DNA from: Pseudomonadota bacterium
GTDB taxonomy: Bacteria > Pseudomonadota > Alphaproteobacteria > Micavibrionales > Micavibrionaceae
Reading direction: 5' to 3'
DNA: 64,000 nucleotides
NCBI GenBank assembly: GCA_029558635.1
Contig: JAKQEE010000052.1
Coordinates: 578,860 to 642,859, forward strand
The notes under the pieces are model-generated. The model was not told the origin of the DNA. It did no database searches and saw nothing but the letters and a program-made list of their open reading frames with translations. How positions within the stretch are numbered: the first letter of the stretch is position 1; every line of letters begins with the position of its first letter. Positions 8,747 through 16,006 of this stretch are shown in pieces. The position numbers and the translations under genes were made by a program.

Positions 8747-9979
8747 TTAAAAAATCTCAGTCTTCGGCTTATCGGCGGGATTGAGGTTGGGTGGGGTTTG
8801 TTCCGTATCCTGAGCGCCGGATTTCATATTGAAAACATCACTCATTTTGGAGCGCGGTTCTTTTGGGGGCATTGCGGCTTGACTGAAGGCTGAGATGGCT
8901 GCTGCTTTTGTTCTTTCCTGCCTCTGCTGTGCCATGTTTACAGTTTCTTGTGGTTCTTCCTGCGGCTGTTCGTAAGGCTCAGCTCTGTATTCCGGTGGGA
9001 TATTTTGGCGTTTCTTTTGGGCTTCGGCCTGTGTTTTTCTTTTGTGATCTTCTTCATTGACGTGTGGTTGTTCCGGTTTTCGGAATGTATCTCTCAGACC
9101 GTCGGCTTTTTCGGTCGGTCGTGATTGTTCTTTCTTCTGAGCTGCTTCTTGGGCTTTATGAGTCTTTAGTTCTGTTTGGATATTATCCAGCATCTTCTGG
9201 GTTCCGGTATTGGCTTTGATCTTATAATCATCCGGATTCGAAGGCTTTGAGGGCGGAGGTGTTTTTGTTTCCACTTTAGTGCTTGGAGTGTCCGTTTTTG
9301 CCTCAGCGCGTGTAGTCGTCGCCAACGGGTCCGATTGGCCCTGAGATGTCTTCTCGGCCTTTGTCGTTGTTGCTGGCGGCTGTTCTTTCTGAACGCTACT
9401 GAAACTTTCCCGTAGCGGTTCCGTTTGTACTGAGGGCTTGTATTCGTCCGGCACTTGTCTCTTGGCTTCTATGGACTTCTCGGTCGTTTTGCTTGTTGGT
9501 TTTGTCTCGTCTTTTTTGCCCGTAGCGGCAGACGCCTTGGCTTCTAGGTGAACATCCACATCCTGCCTATGCGGGGTATTTAAGGCATTGGCAACGGATG
9601 ATTTGAGCTTGGCAATGTCCACAGCCACGCGGTAGCGTTCCACCAGATAAAGCCCCATATCGCGGGTTAGCTCTGCGCGGGCTTTATCGGATAACTCATG
9701 GGGCAGAGCCAGAATAACCTCTCGTGCCACACGGGAATTTTTCCGGTTTTCTGACGCTTCGGCCTCATTCCACAAAAAGGCACGGGTATAGAATTTTTCA
9801 GGGGCTGATTTCGGCGCGAGGATAAAAGCGGATTTGACGCCAGTTCGCTTTTCGTAGCGGTGAGTACGTCCGGTGTGTTCGTCTTTGAGCAAAGACCCAG
9901 AACGATACGCGGCGGCGGCCACGGCAGAGTGGCCTTCAGCCCTTGAGAAAGTTCTCAGCGAGCAATGATAGATCGCCAT
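8747..9979 (-). CDS. MobA/MobL-like relaxase N-terminus lacking the catalytic histidine motif
   Basis: The first 125 or so residues match the MobA/MobL nickase: [36 protein letters not shown], then [15 protein letters not shown] and RYRVAVDIA. In functional relatives this is followed by a metal-binding RNxHAH-type motif. Here the equivalent stretch reads [17 protein letters not shown], so the motif seems deleted or degenerate. The remaining 270 or so residues are low-complexity Lys, Glu, Thr, Gln and Pro sequence with no visible helicase or primase domain. The start at 9979 is preferred over an in-frame ATG at 10045, because the family begins MAIYH and GGGGGT precedes it. It is probably a remnant of a mobilisable element, or a repurposed DNA-binding protein. 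Confidence 0.72.
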   Translation of the reverse strand: MAIYHCSLRTFSRAEGHSAVAAAAYRSGSLLKDEHTGRTHRYEKRTGVKSAFILAPKSAPEKFYTRAFLWNEAEASENRKNSRVAREVILALPHELSDKARAELTRDMGLYLVERYRVAVDIAKLKSSVANALNTPHRQDVDVHLEAKASAATGKKDETKPTSKTTEKSIEAKRQVPDEYKPSVQTEPLRESFSSVQKEQPPATTTKAEKTSQGQSDPLATTTRAEAKTDTPSTKVETKTPPPSKPSNPDDYKIKANTGTQKMLDNIQTELKTHKAQEAAQKKEQSRPTEKADGLRDTFRKPEQPHVNEEDHKRKTQAEAQKKRQNIPPEYRAEPYEQPQEEPQETVNMAQQRQERTKAAAISAFSQAAMPPKEPRSKMSDVFNMKSGAQDTEQTPPNLNPADKPKTEIF

Positions 9980-10083
9980 TACGCAGTTACCCCCGTGCCG
10001 CAAATAGCGCTGCAAACGGAGTTTGCGTAAGTGCGCTATTAACATATCACATAATTCAGGATAACTTCTCGGGGATTAATTCT

Positions 10084-10168
10084 AGGTTACGAAAATAGAC
10101 GTTTTCTCTAACCTTATGAGCGTTAACTATAAGCTCTAACCTACGAAAATAAAGGGCATTACTAGGTT
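10084..10168. repeat. Two 31-bp dyads between mobA/L and fic
   Basis: Dyad A spans 10084-10114: arms AGGTTA and TAACCT enclose a second near-symmetric pair, GAAAA (10091-10095) and TTTTC (10102-10106). Dyad B spans 10138-10168, with arms AACCTA and TAGGTT. Both dyads are 31 bases long, and both contain TACGAAAATA just inside the left arm. They lie upstream of the minus-strand mob gene. They could be an oriT-type nicking region for the MobA/L element or a repressor site. Together with the fic array they account for the 9980-10310 gap. Confidence 0.55.
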
Positions 10169-10193
10169 CCGCTCCTACTTATCCCTACAAAAA

Positions 10194-10311
10194 TGAGGCA
10201 TAAAAACTTGCCATATAACTCACTTTTTGCGATTTTTTGAGGCAATTAGCCATAATAATCGCCTCATATTTTAGCTATATTTTGAGGCAATTTGATGTTA
10301 TAATCACCTCA
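10194..10311 (+). promoter_or_regulatory. Array of three 29-bp dyad units; putative fic operator and leaderless promoter
   Basis: Three 29-base units start with TGAGGCA at 10194, 10238 and 10283 and end in CTCA at 10222, 10266 and 10311. The second unit has perfect TGAGGC/GCCTCA arms. The third shares its first ten bases (TGAGGCAATT) and its ATAATC-CCTCA end with the second. Unit starts are 44 and 45 bases apart, about four helical turns. The third unit contains a TATAAT box at 10299-10304 and ends on the A of the fic ATG, so a start of transcription near 10311 would give a leaderless mRNA. No Shine-Dalgarno sequence precedes the ATG. Autorepression by the Fic protein's C-terminal winged-helix domain is the simplest reading. 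Confidence 0.65.
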
Positions 10312-11423
10312 TGAGCTATAATTGGCAACATACAAATTGGCCGAATTTTACCTACGAACTAACACCGGCCACCGAAAAAAATCTCTTTGCATTTGCAGAG
10401 AGGATAGGACGCGTGAGCGGTTTGCTTGAGGGGCTTAATGAAGCCACCAAGATGGAAACGGTGATCGAAATGATGGTTTCCGAAGCCGTCAAAACATCCG
10501 AGATTGAAGGCGAATATATTAGCCGTAGGGATGTAAAATCTTCTATCCGCAATAATTTGGGGCTTTCAATATCTAAAGAGCAAGTGAATGACAAAAGGGC
10601 AGAGGGGGCTGCTGCTCTTATGCTGTTGGTACGAGATCATTACTTGGAACCTTTAAGCGAAGAAATGCTGTTCGAATGGCATGAAGCGCTGATGGTCGGA
10701 GATCGCCACATTAAAAAAGGGGCGTGGCGAACCCATAAAGAGCCAATGCAAGTCGTCTCGGGGCCAATCGGTAAACAAAAGGTTCATTATGAAGCCCCCC
10801 CATCAGCTCAAGTTCCCAAAGAAATGAAGGCGTTCATCAAGTGGTTTAACGATACTGCGCCGGACGGAAAGAACGACATTGGCAAGCCATCCATTCGTTC
10901 AGCCTTGGCACATGTCTATTTTGAGAGTATTCACCCGTTTGAAGATGGGAACGGACGTATTGGTCGCGCCATATCGGAAAAGGCTTTGTCACAAGGTGTT
11001 GGAAGGCCGATTTTGCTGAGCCTGTCGGCGGCTATTGAAGAAAAAAGAAATGATTACTACGATGCGCTCAATGCCGCGCAACACACACTCGATGCAACCG
11101 CTTGGGTTGAATATTTCGTGCAGACATGTCTGGATGCTCAAATTCAGGCGGAAGAGAAAATCAATTTCACGCTCAAAAAGACCAAGCTGTTTGACCGCTT
11201 TGAAAATGACATGAACGAACGGCAGTTAAAAGTTGTTAGGCGTATGTTGGAAGACGGCACTGATAGCTTTGAAGGTGGCATGACCGCCAAAAAATACATG
11301 GTCATCACAAAGGCCTCTCGCGCAACTGCAACAAGGGACTTACAAGAACTAGCCGACATGAAAGTCCTTATCCAAGAAGGGGCAGGGCGTAGTGTTCGCT
11401 ACAAGGTGAATTTGGGCAGGTAG
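10311..11423 (+). CDS. Fic family AMPylase-type protein with C-terminal winged helix
   Basis: This is a 370-residue Fic protein. It carries the full active-site loop HPFEDGNGRIGR starting at His208. In its N-terminal domain it has the inhibitory helix motif (S/T)xxxE(G/N), seen as TSEIEG at residues 62-67. That makes it a class II, self-inhibited Fic protein. Residues about 300-370 look like a winged helix-turn-helix (MTAKKYMVITKASRATATRD, then LIQEGAGRSVRY), the usual C-terminal DNA-binding part of this subgroup. The enzyme normally transfers AMP from ATP to a target hydroxyl; its target here is unknown. No antitoxin gene is adjacent, consistent with intramolecular inhibition. The ATG at 10311 lies in the third upstream dyad. 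Confidence 0.92.
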   Translation: MSYNWQHTNWPNFTYELTPATEKNLFAFAERIGRVSGLLEGLNEATKMETVIEMMVSEAVKTSEIEGEYISRRDVKSSIRNNLGLSISKEQVNDKRAEGAAALMLLVRDHYLEPLSEEMLFEWHEALMVGDRHIKKGAWRTHKEPMQVVSGPIGKQKVHYEAPPSAQVPKEMKAFIKWFNDTAPDGKNDIGKPSIRSALAHVYFESIHPFEDGNGRIGRAISEKALSQGVGRPILLSLSAAIEEKRNDYYDALNAAQHTLDATAWVEYFVQTCLDAQIQAEEKINFTLKKTKLFDRFENDMNERQLKVVRRMLEDGTDSFEGGMTAKKYMVITKASRATATRDLQELADMKVLIQEGAGRSVRYKVNLGR

Positions 11424-11427
11424 CCAT

Positions 11428-11452
11428 CCCCAGCCTAACGGCTAGGGTTTTT
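11428..11452 (+). terminator. Rho-independent terminator after fic
   Basis: The hairpin CCC-c-AGCC / GGCT-a-GGG has one internal mismatch and a TAAC loop. It is followed by TTTTT and begins five bases after the fic stop codon. Confidence 0.7.
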
Positions 11453-11481
11453 CGTATTCACTTAAAATTTGGGGGTTCGGG

Positions 11482-12177
11482 ATGAAAACAGGCATGAAAG
11501 TTTTGGCAGTTGTCGCTGTGGTAGTTGCTGCGGCTGTGGCTTTTGCGATGGGGAATAAAGAGCCAATTGTTTACTCATGGCATTATAAAATCACTGTAAC
11601 GGTGGACACTCCGGAAGGAGAGAAAAGAGGGTCGGCAGTGCGTGAGGCGCGAACAGAGTTTCAACCGCGACCTGAGCCGAAAGACTTCCCATATCATATT
11701 GAAATAAAATCCAGAGGAGAGGCTGTTCCCGTTGATCTGGGAAAACGGGGTATGCTGTTTGCGCTAATTGACTGGGATTCGTACAGGGAATTTTATAATG
11801 CCTTTCCCTATGGCGGACAGATGGACGGAAAGAGCAAATTCCCGCGGGATGACTATTATAAGGAGACACTGAAGACTGGGATGAAAGCCGAGTTGAAAAC
11901 CAACTTCCCGAGAATGGTAACCTTCAAGGACATCAAAGACCCGAAGAGCGTAGAAGCCGTCAAGGCAGATGACCTTGCCGCCACTTTCGGCGCAGGAGTG
12001 AAACTCAAAGACATCACACTTGAAATAACCGATGAACCAGTGACGTGGGAGATTGAAAAGGTTTTGGGGTGGCTTGAAAAAGTTAAAATGAGTTGTTTGA
12101 GTGGTAAACATATAAATGGGCCGGAATTATATGAACAATTACACGGTGGAAACTTTAGAGCAGGAGATTTGAAATGA
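11482..12177 (+). CDS. Exported or membrane-anchored protein of unknown function
   Basis: This is a 231-residue protein that I do not recognise. Residues 5-23 form a hydrophobic Val/Ala-rich segment (signal peptide or anchor) after a short basic start. The rest is charged and probably periplasmic, with KITVTVDTPEGEKRGSAV near the start of the mature part and a conserved-looking LIDWDSYREFYNAFPYGG. There is no visible catalytic motif. It starts after the fic terminator with GGGGGTTCGGG before the ATG; an ATG at 11494 is an alternative. Its stop overlaps the next ORF by four bases (ATGA), so the two are probably co-translated. Its place in the island suggests a transferred accessory gene. Confidence 0.65.
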   Translation: MKTGMKVLAVVAVVVAAAVAFAMGNKEPIVYSWHYKITVTVDTPEGEKRGSAVREARTEFQPRPEPKDFPYHIEIKSRGEAVPVDLGKRGMLFALIDWDSYREFYNAFPYGGQMDGKSKFPRDDYYKETLKTGMKAELKTNFPRMVTFKDIKDPKSVEAVKADDLAATFGAGVKLKDITLEITDEPVTWEIEKVLGWLEKVKMSCLSGKHINGPELYEQLHGGNFRAGDLK

Positions 12178-12368
12178 ACCAAGACCTTTTCAAAGCTATT
12201 TTGGCAATGGATTCCTATAGCCGTGGTTATGATGCTGGCATAGTTTTTGGTTCAAATCCGGGAACCAACAATTATTCTTTGGACACTCCGGGGGCTCAGC
12301 TTAGGAACGCAACTATCATAGATAATTCTACAGATTCATTGGGTGAGGCTCTTTTTCGGTTGGACTAA
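12174..12368 (+). pseudogene. Short ORF resembling the truncated N-terminus of a lipase-like protein
   Basis: This 64-residue ORF begins MNQDLFKAILAMDSYSRGYD, followed by GIVFGS and a LRNATIIDNST segment. From memory, this matches the N-terminal leader of larger alphaproteobacterial proteins that continue into a lipase/esterase-like alpha-beta hydrolase domain. Here the frame stops after LGEALFRLD and no continuation is seen in 12369-12478. The ORF is therefore probably a gene fragment, although it could still be translated through its ATGA overlap with the preceding gene. Family recall cannot be verified without a search. Confidence 0.45.
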
Positions 12369-12478
12369 TTTCGTATATCTCTTTGGTGAAAGGCCGCCAT
12401 TTGTATCTCGGATCGGTTTTTTGTTGTCTTCTTAGCGGTGGGCCCCCATGAGACTTCAAGAATCCAGTAAACGGAATT

Positions 12479-12712
12479 ATGCCTGCGATACTATTAATAG
12501 GAAAAATTTTGACACAAGAAATTGATATATATCGTACTGCTCAATTGCTTATAAACCAGCATGGCGATGATGCCTCTGTGGAGGCTAAACGTCGTGCTGA
12601 GTTTTTCTCTGAAAGAAAAGATGATTTAGCAGAAAAATTATGGATTAAGGTTTCTGATGCTGTTACCTGGCTACAAAGCAACACATCTCCAAGCGACACA
12701 CAATGCCACTGA
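12479..12712 (+). CDS. Small conserved alphaproteobacterial protein, unknown function
   Basis: This 77-residue protein has the core EIDIYRTAQLLINQHGDDAS followed by VEAKRRAEFF. That pattern (xIYRTAxLLIxxHGxDA, then AxxRADE) recurs in very common short alphaproteobacterial proteins of about 65-75 residues with no known role. It is soluble and mostly helical, and lacks a signal peptide. The first dozen residues (MPAILLIGKILT) are unusual for that family, so the true start may lie slightly downstream. Its last ten bases overlap the thermonuclease gene. Confidence 0.6.
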   Translation: MPAILLIGKILTQEIDIYRTAQLLINQHGDDASVEAKRRAEFFSERKDDLAEKLWIKVSDAVTWLQSNTSPSDTQCH

Positions 12713-13194
12713 TTTTATTATATTTTATCTTGTGTTCTTTTTTGATTAGCTTTCCGGCTTTAGCGAATGAGCTTGCTCCTTGCTCTAAGACCGGAAGTTT
12801 TTGCCCTTTCTCTAGTAGTGTTTCCAGTGAAAAATCTCTGTTTGTTGATTATAGCCTTGAGAGGGTGATTGATGGAGATACTTTTGTTGCCAGTGGCCAT
12901 ACAATAAGGATTTGGGGGATAGATTCCCCCGAGAAAGATCACCCCGCCTATAGAGTTGCGGGATGGTTTCTAGAGAGCTTGACTAAGGACAAGAAATTAG
13001 GCTGCAAGTTCATATACAAGGATAAATACAAAAGAGATGTCATGCAATGTATGGCCGACGGTGTAGACATCGGGTCTACCATGGTAAGGTTTGGCATGGC
13101 TAAAGATTACAAGAAGTACAGTGGTGGTTATTATCTTCCGGAAGAAGAGGAGGCCAAAGCTTTTAAGAGGGGGCTTTGGAATAAGCAAGAGTGA
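12703..13194 (+). CDS. Secreted thermonuclease (SNase-like)
   Basis: This 163-residue protein has an N-terminal hydrophobic signal segment (LILLYFILCSFLISFPALA) and a staphylococcal-nuclease (OB-fold) domain from about residue 48. Catalytic features are visible: VIDGDTF, RIWGIDSPE (with the Arg and Glu equivalent to R35 and E43), and the YKRDV segment supplying the third Arg. The C-terminus AKAFKRGLWNKQE is typical. It should degrade DNA or RNA in the periplasm or outside in a Ca-dependent way. Several cysteines in the exported part could form disulfides. It is the last island gene before the tRNA-Ser. Confidence 0.88.
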   Translation: MPLILLYFILCSFLISFPALANELAPCSKTGSFCPFSSSVSSEKSLFVDYSLERVIDGDTFVASGHTIRIWGIDSPEKDHPAYRVAGWFLESLTKDKKLGCKFIYKDKYKRDVMQCMADGVDIGSTMVRFGMAKDYKKYSGGYYLPEEEEAKAFKRGLWNKQE

Positions 13195-13243
13195 TAGCCA
13201 CAGCTCATTTTCATGAAGATTGACTAGATGGAGAATTTTAAGC

Positions 13244-13333
13244 TGGCGGGCAGGGTGGGATTCGAACCCACGGAGGGCGTGAACCCTCGATAGTTTTCAA
13301 GACTATTGCAATCAACCGCTCTGCCACCTGCCC
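13244..13333 (-). tRNA. tRNA-Ser (anticodon TGA), with encoded CCA
   Basis: The minus strand folds into a complete serine tRNA. The acceptor GGGCAGG pairs with CCTGCCC, and the D-arm is TGGCAGAGCGG. The anticodon stem ATAGT/ACTAT encloses the loop CTTGAAA with anticodon TGA. A long variable arm built on GAGGG/CCCTC follows, then the T-arm GTGGG-TTCGAAT-CCCAC. Discriminator G is at 13247 and CCA is encoded at 13246-13244. All stems pair without mismatch, so the gene looks functional. It sits directly downstream of the integrase gene on the same strand. Confidence 0.95.
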
Positions 13334-13386
13334 GCACTTGAAAGAAGGTTCATTTTATAATCAGGAATTCTTTTAATTTCAAGAGG

Positions 13387-14661
13387 CTAGATTTCATCTT
13401 CGGGCAATTTTCTGGGGCGTTTGCGCTTTTTAACGTTAATTGCCGAAGCATCAAGTGTGTTTTTGAGGTGGGCGGCATAGAATTGCTCGATCATCTCGAC
13501 ACTGGTTCGGCAGTTTTTTGCGATTTGATAGATGTCTGCGCCCTCCATTAGACGAAGGCAGATATAGGTGTGCCTTAAACTGTAGGCAGTACGGACATTG
13601 CCATCACGGTCATATTTTAGGTTTAGATCGTCTAGAACCTTGTTTAGAAACTCGCGGGGAGTTTTGCCAAATATTTCATCAGTGGGTTTTCCGTTGTTTC
13701 GTTTCTGCATGCGCTGGAAGGGATGTATCGCTCCTGTCATGCTTTTACAATATCCAACGCCGCGCTTGCCGCGCACTTCAATTTCTAAAAGGCGTTCGCC
13801 TGTATCTTGGTCTGTCACGATTGTGACATCCCTGTACTGAAGCCGTCCGGCTTCATCTGGTCTCAGGCCAGTATTGGCCATGAATAAAACATAGTCGTGA
13901 AGATTTTCCCAAGCGACTTTATAGCGTTTAGATGATGGGTTCTTCGCGCGCTCACGAGTGGACTCATAAAGCATTTTATATTCTTCAGGTGAAAACCATG
14001 CACGGTGTTTTACTTTTCCAGATGTTTTATAAGGAGGGGAAATATCCGGAACGGCATCTATCCAGCCATAACGATGTGCTGTTTTAAGAACCAAGCGCAA
14101 AGTAACCGTTTCGTGATGCAGGGTACTTCGTGAGGGAATTCTTCCTTTGTATCCAACGGTATTACGGTGGATCCGGTATTCCTGAACAACCCCTGCATTG
14201 ATGTTTTTCACAGGCATATCACCAAAGTAAGAAATTAGGTGCGTGTTAATCCTGCGTACGTGATCCTGAGCCCATCGCTCATTACGTTCTCCTTGGGTGA
14301 TAATGCTATATTCTGCGATAAATTTTTCTGCGGCTTCTGCGAAGGTTTGACCTATCACCACCTTCTTTTTTGGTGTGAGTGGGAAATTTAAACTCGGAGC
14401 AGGGGCATCTGCCATGTAATAGGGAGACGCCCTGTTCAACAAAAACTGCGTGTGCCCATTTTCCTGCATCCGTTTGGAATCCACATAAACGGCCATGTAC
14501 CATTCACGCGCGTATTCCATCGCCATGGAGAGCGTTTTATGTTTTGTTGATTTGCGGTGGTTGCGTCCATTCATGTAAGTGGAGCATTGCCAATACTTGC
14601 TGTTGTCTCGTTTATAAACGTGAACTTTTCCATCCATTAATGTGTGATCTTCACTCATCAT
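13387..14661 (-). CDS. Tyrosine recombinase / phage-type integrase
   Basis: This is a 424-residue integrase. An N-terminal DNA-binding region of about 100 residues (KVHVYKRDNSKYWQCSTY) is followed by a SAM-like core-binding domain. The catalytic domain contains FMANTGLRPDEAGRL (first Arg), RGKRGVGYCKS (Lys), AYSLRHTYICLRL (second Arg) and IEQFYAAHL (nucleophilic Tyr). All the residues needed for strand exchange seem present. The start is the first of two adjacent ATGs at 14661, with GGGAG six bases upstream. Its stop is 53 bases from the 5' end of tRNA-Ser, and a second tRNA-Ser half lies about 140 bases upstream of its start, so tRNA-Ser is the probable attachment target. Confidence 0.92.
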   Translation of the reverse strand: MMSEDHTLMDGKVHVYKRDNSKYWQCSTYMNGRNHRKSTKHKTLSMAMEYAREWYMAVYVDSKRMQENGHTQFLLNRASPYYMADAPAPSLNFPLTPKKKVVIGQTFAEAAEKFIAEYSIITQGERNERWAQDHVRRINTHLISYFGDMPVKNINAGVVQEYRIHRNTVGYKGRIPSRSTLHHETVTLRLVLKTAHRYGWIDAVPDISPPYKTSGKVKHRAWFSPEEYKMLYESTRERAKNPSSKRYKVAWENLHDYVLFMANTGLRPDEAGRLQYRDVTIVTDQDTGERLLEIEVRGKRGVGYCKSMTGAIHPFQRMQKRNNGKPTDEIFGKTPREFLNKVLDDLNLKYDRDGNVRTAYSLRHTYICLRLMEGADIYQIAKNCRTSVEMIEQFYAAHLKNTLDASAINVKKRKRPRKLPEDEI

Positions 14662-14799
14662 TTGCTCCCATCGGTTTAAAAAACCGGTTAGTGCAAACAC
14701 ACGAAAAGTGTGTAAGACATGTGTAAGTATAAACCGGAAAGGTTAATGCTTTTAAAATATTGATTTTATTTAGTTTTTTTGTGAAAAAATTTTCTGAAA

Positions 14800-14842
14800 C
14801 GGTTTTCAAGACTGGTGCATTCAACCGCTCTGCCACTCACCC
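14800..14842 (-). pseudogene. Detached 5' half of a tRNA-Ser gene (probable att remnant)
   Basis: Read on the minus strand from 14842, this has an acceptor-like GGGTGAG, then TGGCAGAGCGG (D-arm), the anticodon-stem 5' strand and CTTGAAAACCG, after which tRNA homology stops. Bases 14802-14836 match 13293-13327 of the intact tRNA at 32 of 35 positions. The anticodon stem (CCAGT) and acceptor differ from those of the intact gene, so this half came from a different or diverged tRNA-Ser. The break in the anticodon loop fits an integrase crossover site. Confidence 0.75.
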
Positions 14843-14926
14843 GTAACATATATCAACCACTTCGCGGATCGCGGTTGAAGGTTTTATTTGTCGGCCTTCG
14901 CCGACGGGCGCCCTACCACTCACCCG
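14830..14926. repeat. Duplicated tRNA-end sequence flanking two hairpins
   Basis: CTGCCACTCACCCG (14830-14843) recurs as CTACCACTCACCCG (14913-14926), 13 of 14 identical. Between them lie two dyads: TCAACC (14853-14858) with GGTTGA (14873-14878), and the perfect stem GTCGGC-cttc-GCCGAC (14890-14905). Neither is followed by a T-tract. The arrangement looks like a small REP-like palindromic insertion with a target duplication. Together with the tRNA half it fills the non-coding 14662-15022 gap. Confidence 0.5.
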
Positions 14927-15022
14927 AACCGGATTATGAAAGAGCAGGGGTCTTTTTACATTTTTGGGGGCTTCTCGTCCAGTCCCTTTGCGTAAATTCC
15001 TCTTCAGGGCTATATCTGGTGG

Positions 15023-16006
15023 ATGAAAAGCTCTATTCTCGTCGAAAATCTGGTCAAAACCTTTAAAATTCGCCGGAAGGCCGGCCTTTTAAAAAGCCTT
15101 TTTGCGCCCGAATACGAGACGCTCCGCGCCGTTGACGGGATTTCCTTTGCCCTCAAGGAGGGTGAGCGGGTGGCCTTTGTCGGGCCGAACGGGGCCGGAA
15201 AATCGACCACCATCAAGATTTTGTCGGGCATTCTTTACCCGGATTCCGGATCGGTTGAGATTGGCGGGCTGGTCCCGTGGAAGGACCGCCAGAAGTTAGC
15301 TTACAAAATCGGGACGGTGTTCGGGCAGCGGTCGCAGCTTTGGTATCATTTGCCGGCGCGGGATACGTTCGAGCTTTTGTCCTATGCTTATGAAATGGAC
15401 CGCGATGATTTCAAAAAACGCTCGGACGAACTGATTGACGCGTTCAGCGCGGGGGCGATTGTCGAGAAGCCTGTGCGGCAGCTTTCCCTTGGCGAGCGGA
15501 TGCGCTGCGAGATTATTGCCAGTTTGCTTCATCGTCCGAAGATTTTGTTTCTGGATGAGCCTACGGTAGGACTTGATGTGGTTTCCAAGGGGATTATTCG
15601 TGACCTTGTGAAACGGGCGTCGGAGGAGGATGGGACAACCGTTCTTTTGACGTCGCACGACACGGGCGATATGGAGCGTGTTTGCGACCGCGTGATCGTG
15701 ATTGATTACGGGCATATGGTGACGGACAAGCCAGTCAGGGATTTGCGGTCCGGTTTTATCCGCGATAAGATCGTGACGTTGGCGATGAAAGAAGAGTCAA
15801 TTGATTTGTCGTTGATGGGGGTTAAAATTGTCGAGCACCAACCTCACCAAGTAAAATTGTCCATTGATACCGCCCATACGTCCGTGGAATTTCTTCTCCA
15901 ACATGCGATGCAAAAAAGCGCCATGATTGACATTACGGTCGAGGACCCGCCGATGGAAGAAATAATCAAGGCGATTTACGCCAATGGAGCCAAAGCCGCA
16001 TGCTGA
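15023..16006 (+). CDS. ABC-2 type exporter ATPase
   Basis: This is a 327-residue ATP-binding subunit. Walker A is VGPNGAGKST, the signature is QLSLGERMRCEI, Walker B is ILFLDEPTVGLDV and the H-loop is LLTSHDTGDM. The length and the GTVFGQRSQLWYHLPARDTF stretch are typical of the COG4586 group of ABC-2 ATPases. The partners are two membrane proteins encoded directly downstream with overlapping ends (7 and 11 bases). The substrate of this three-gene exporter is not known. It starts the long co-directional run after the island. Confidence 0.9.
   Translation: MKSSILVENLVKTFKIRRKAGLLKSLFAPEYETLRAVDGISFALKEGERVAFVGPNGAGKSTTIKILSGILYPDSGSVEIGGLVPWKDRQKLAYKIGTVFGQRSQLWYHLPARDTFELLSYAYEMDRDDFKKRSDELIDAFSAGAIVEKPVRQLSLGERMRCEIIASLLHRPKILFLDEPTVGLDVVSKGIIRDLVKRASEEDGTTVLLTSHDTGDMERVCDRVIVIDYGHMVTDKPVRDLRSGFIRDKIVTLAMKEESIDLSLMGVKIVEHQPHQVKLSIDTAHTSVEFLLQHAMQKSAMIDITVEDPPMEEIIKAIYANGAKAAC

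Noticed and set aside
10311..11423. Fic as a toxin of a two-gene toxin-antitoxin module
   Set aside because: The inhibitory TSEIEG helix is inside the Fic protein itself and no small antitoxin gene is adjacent, so a class I module is not supported.
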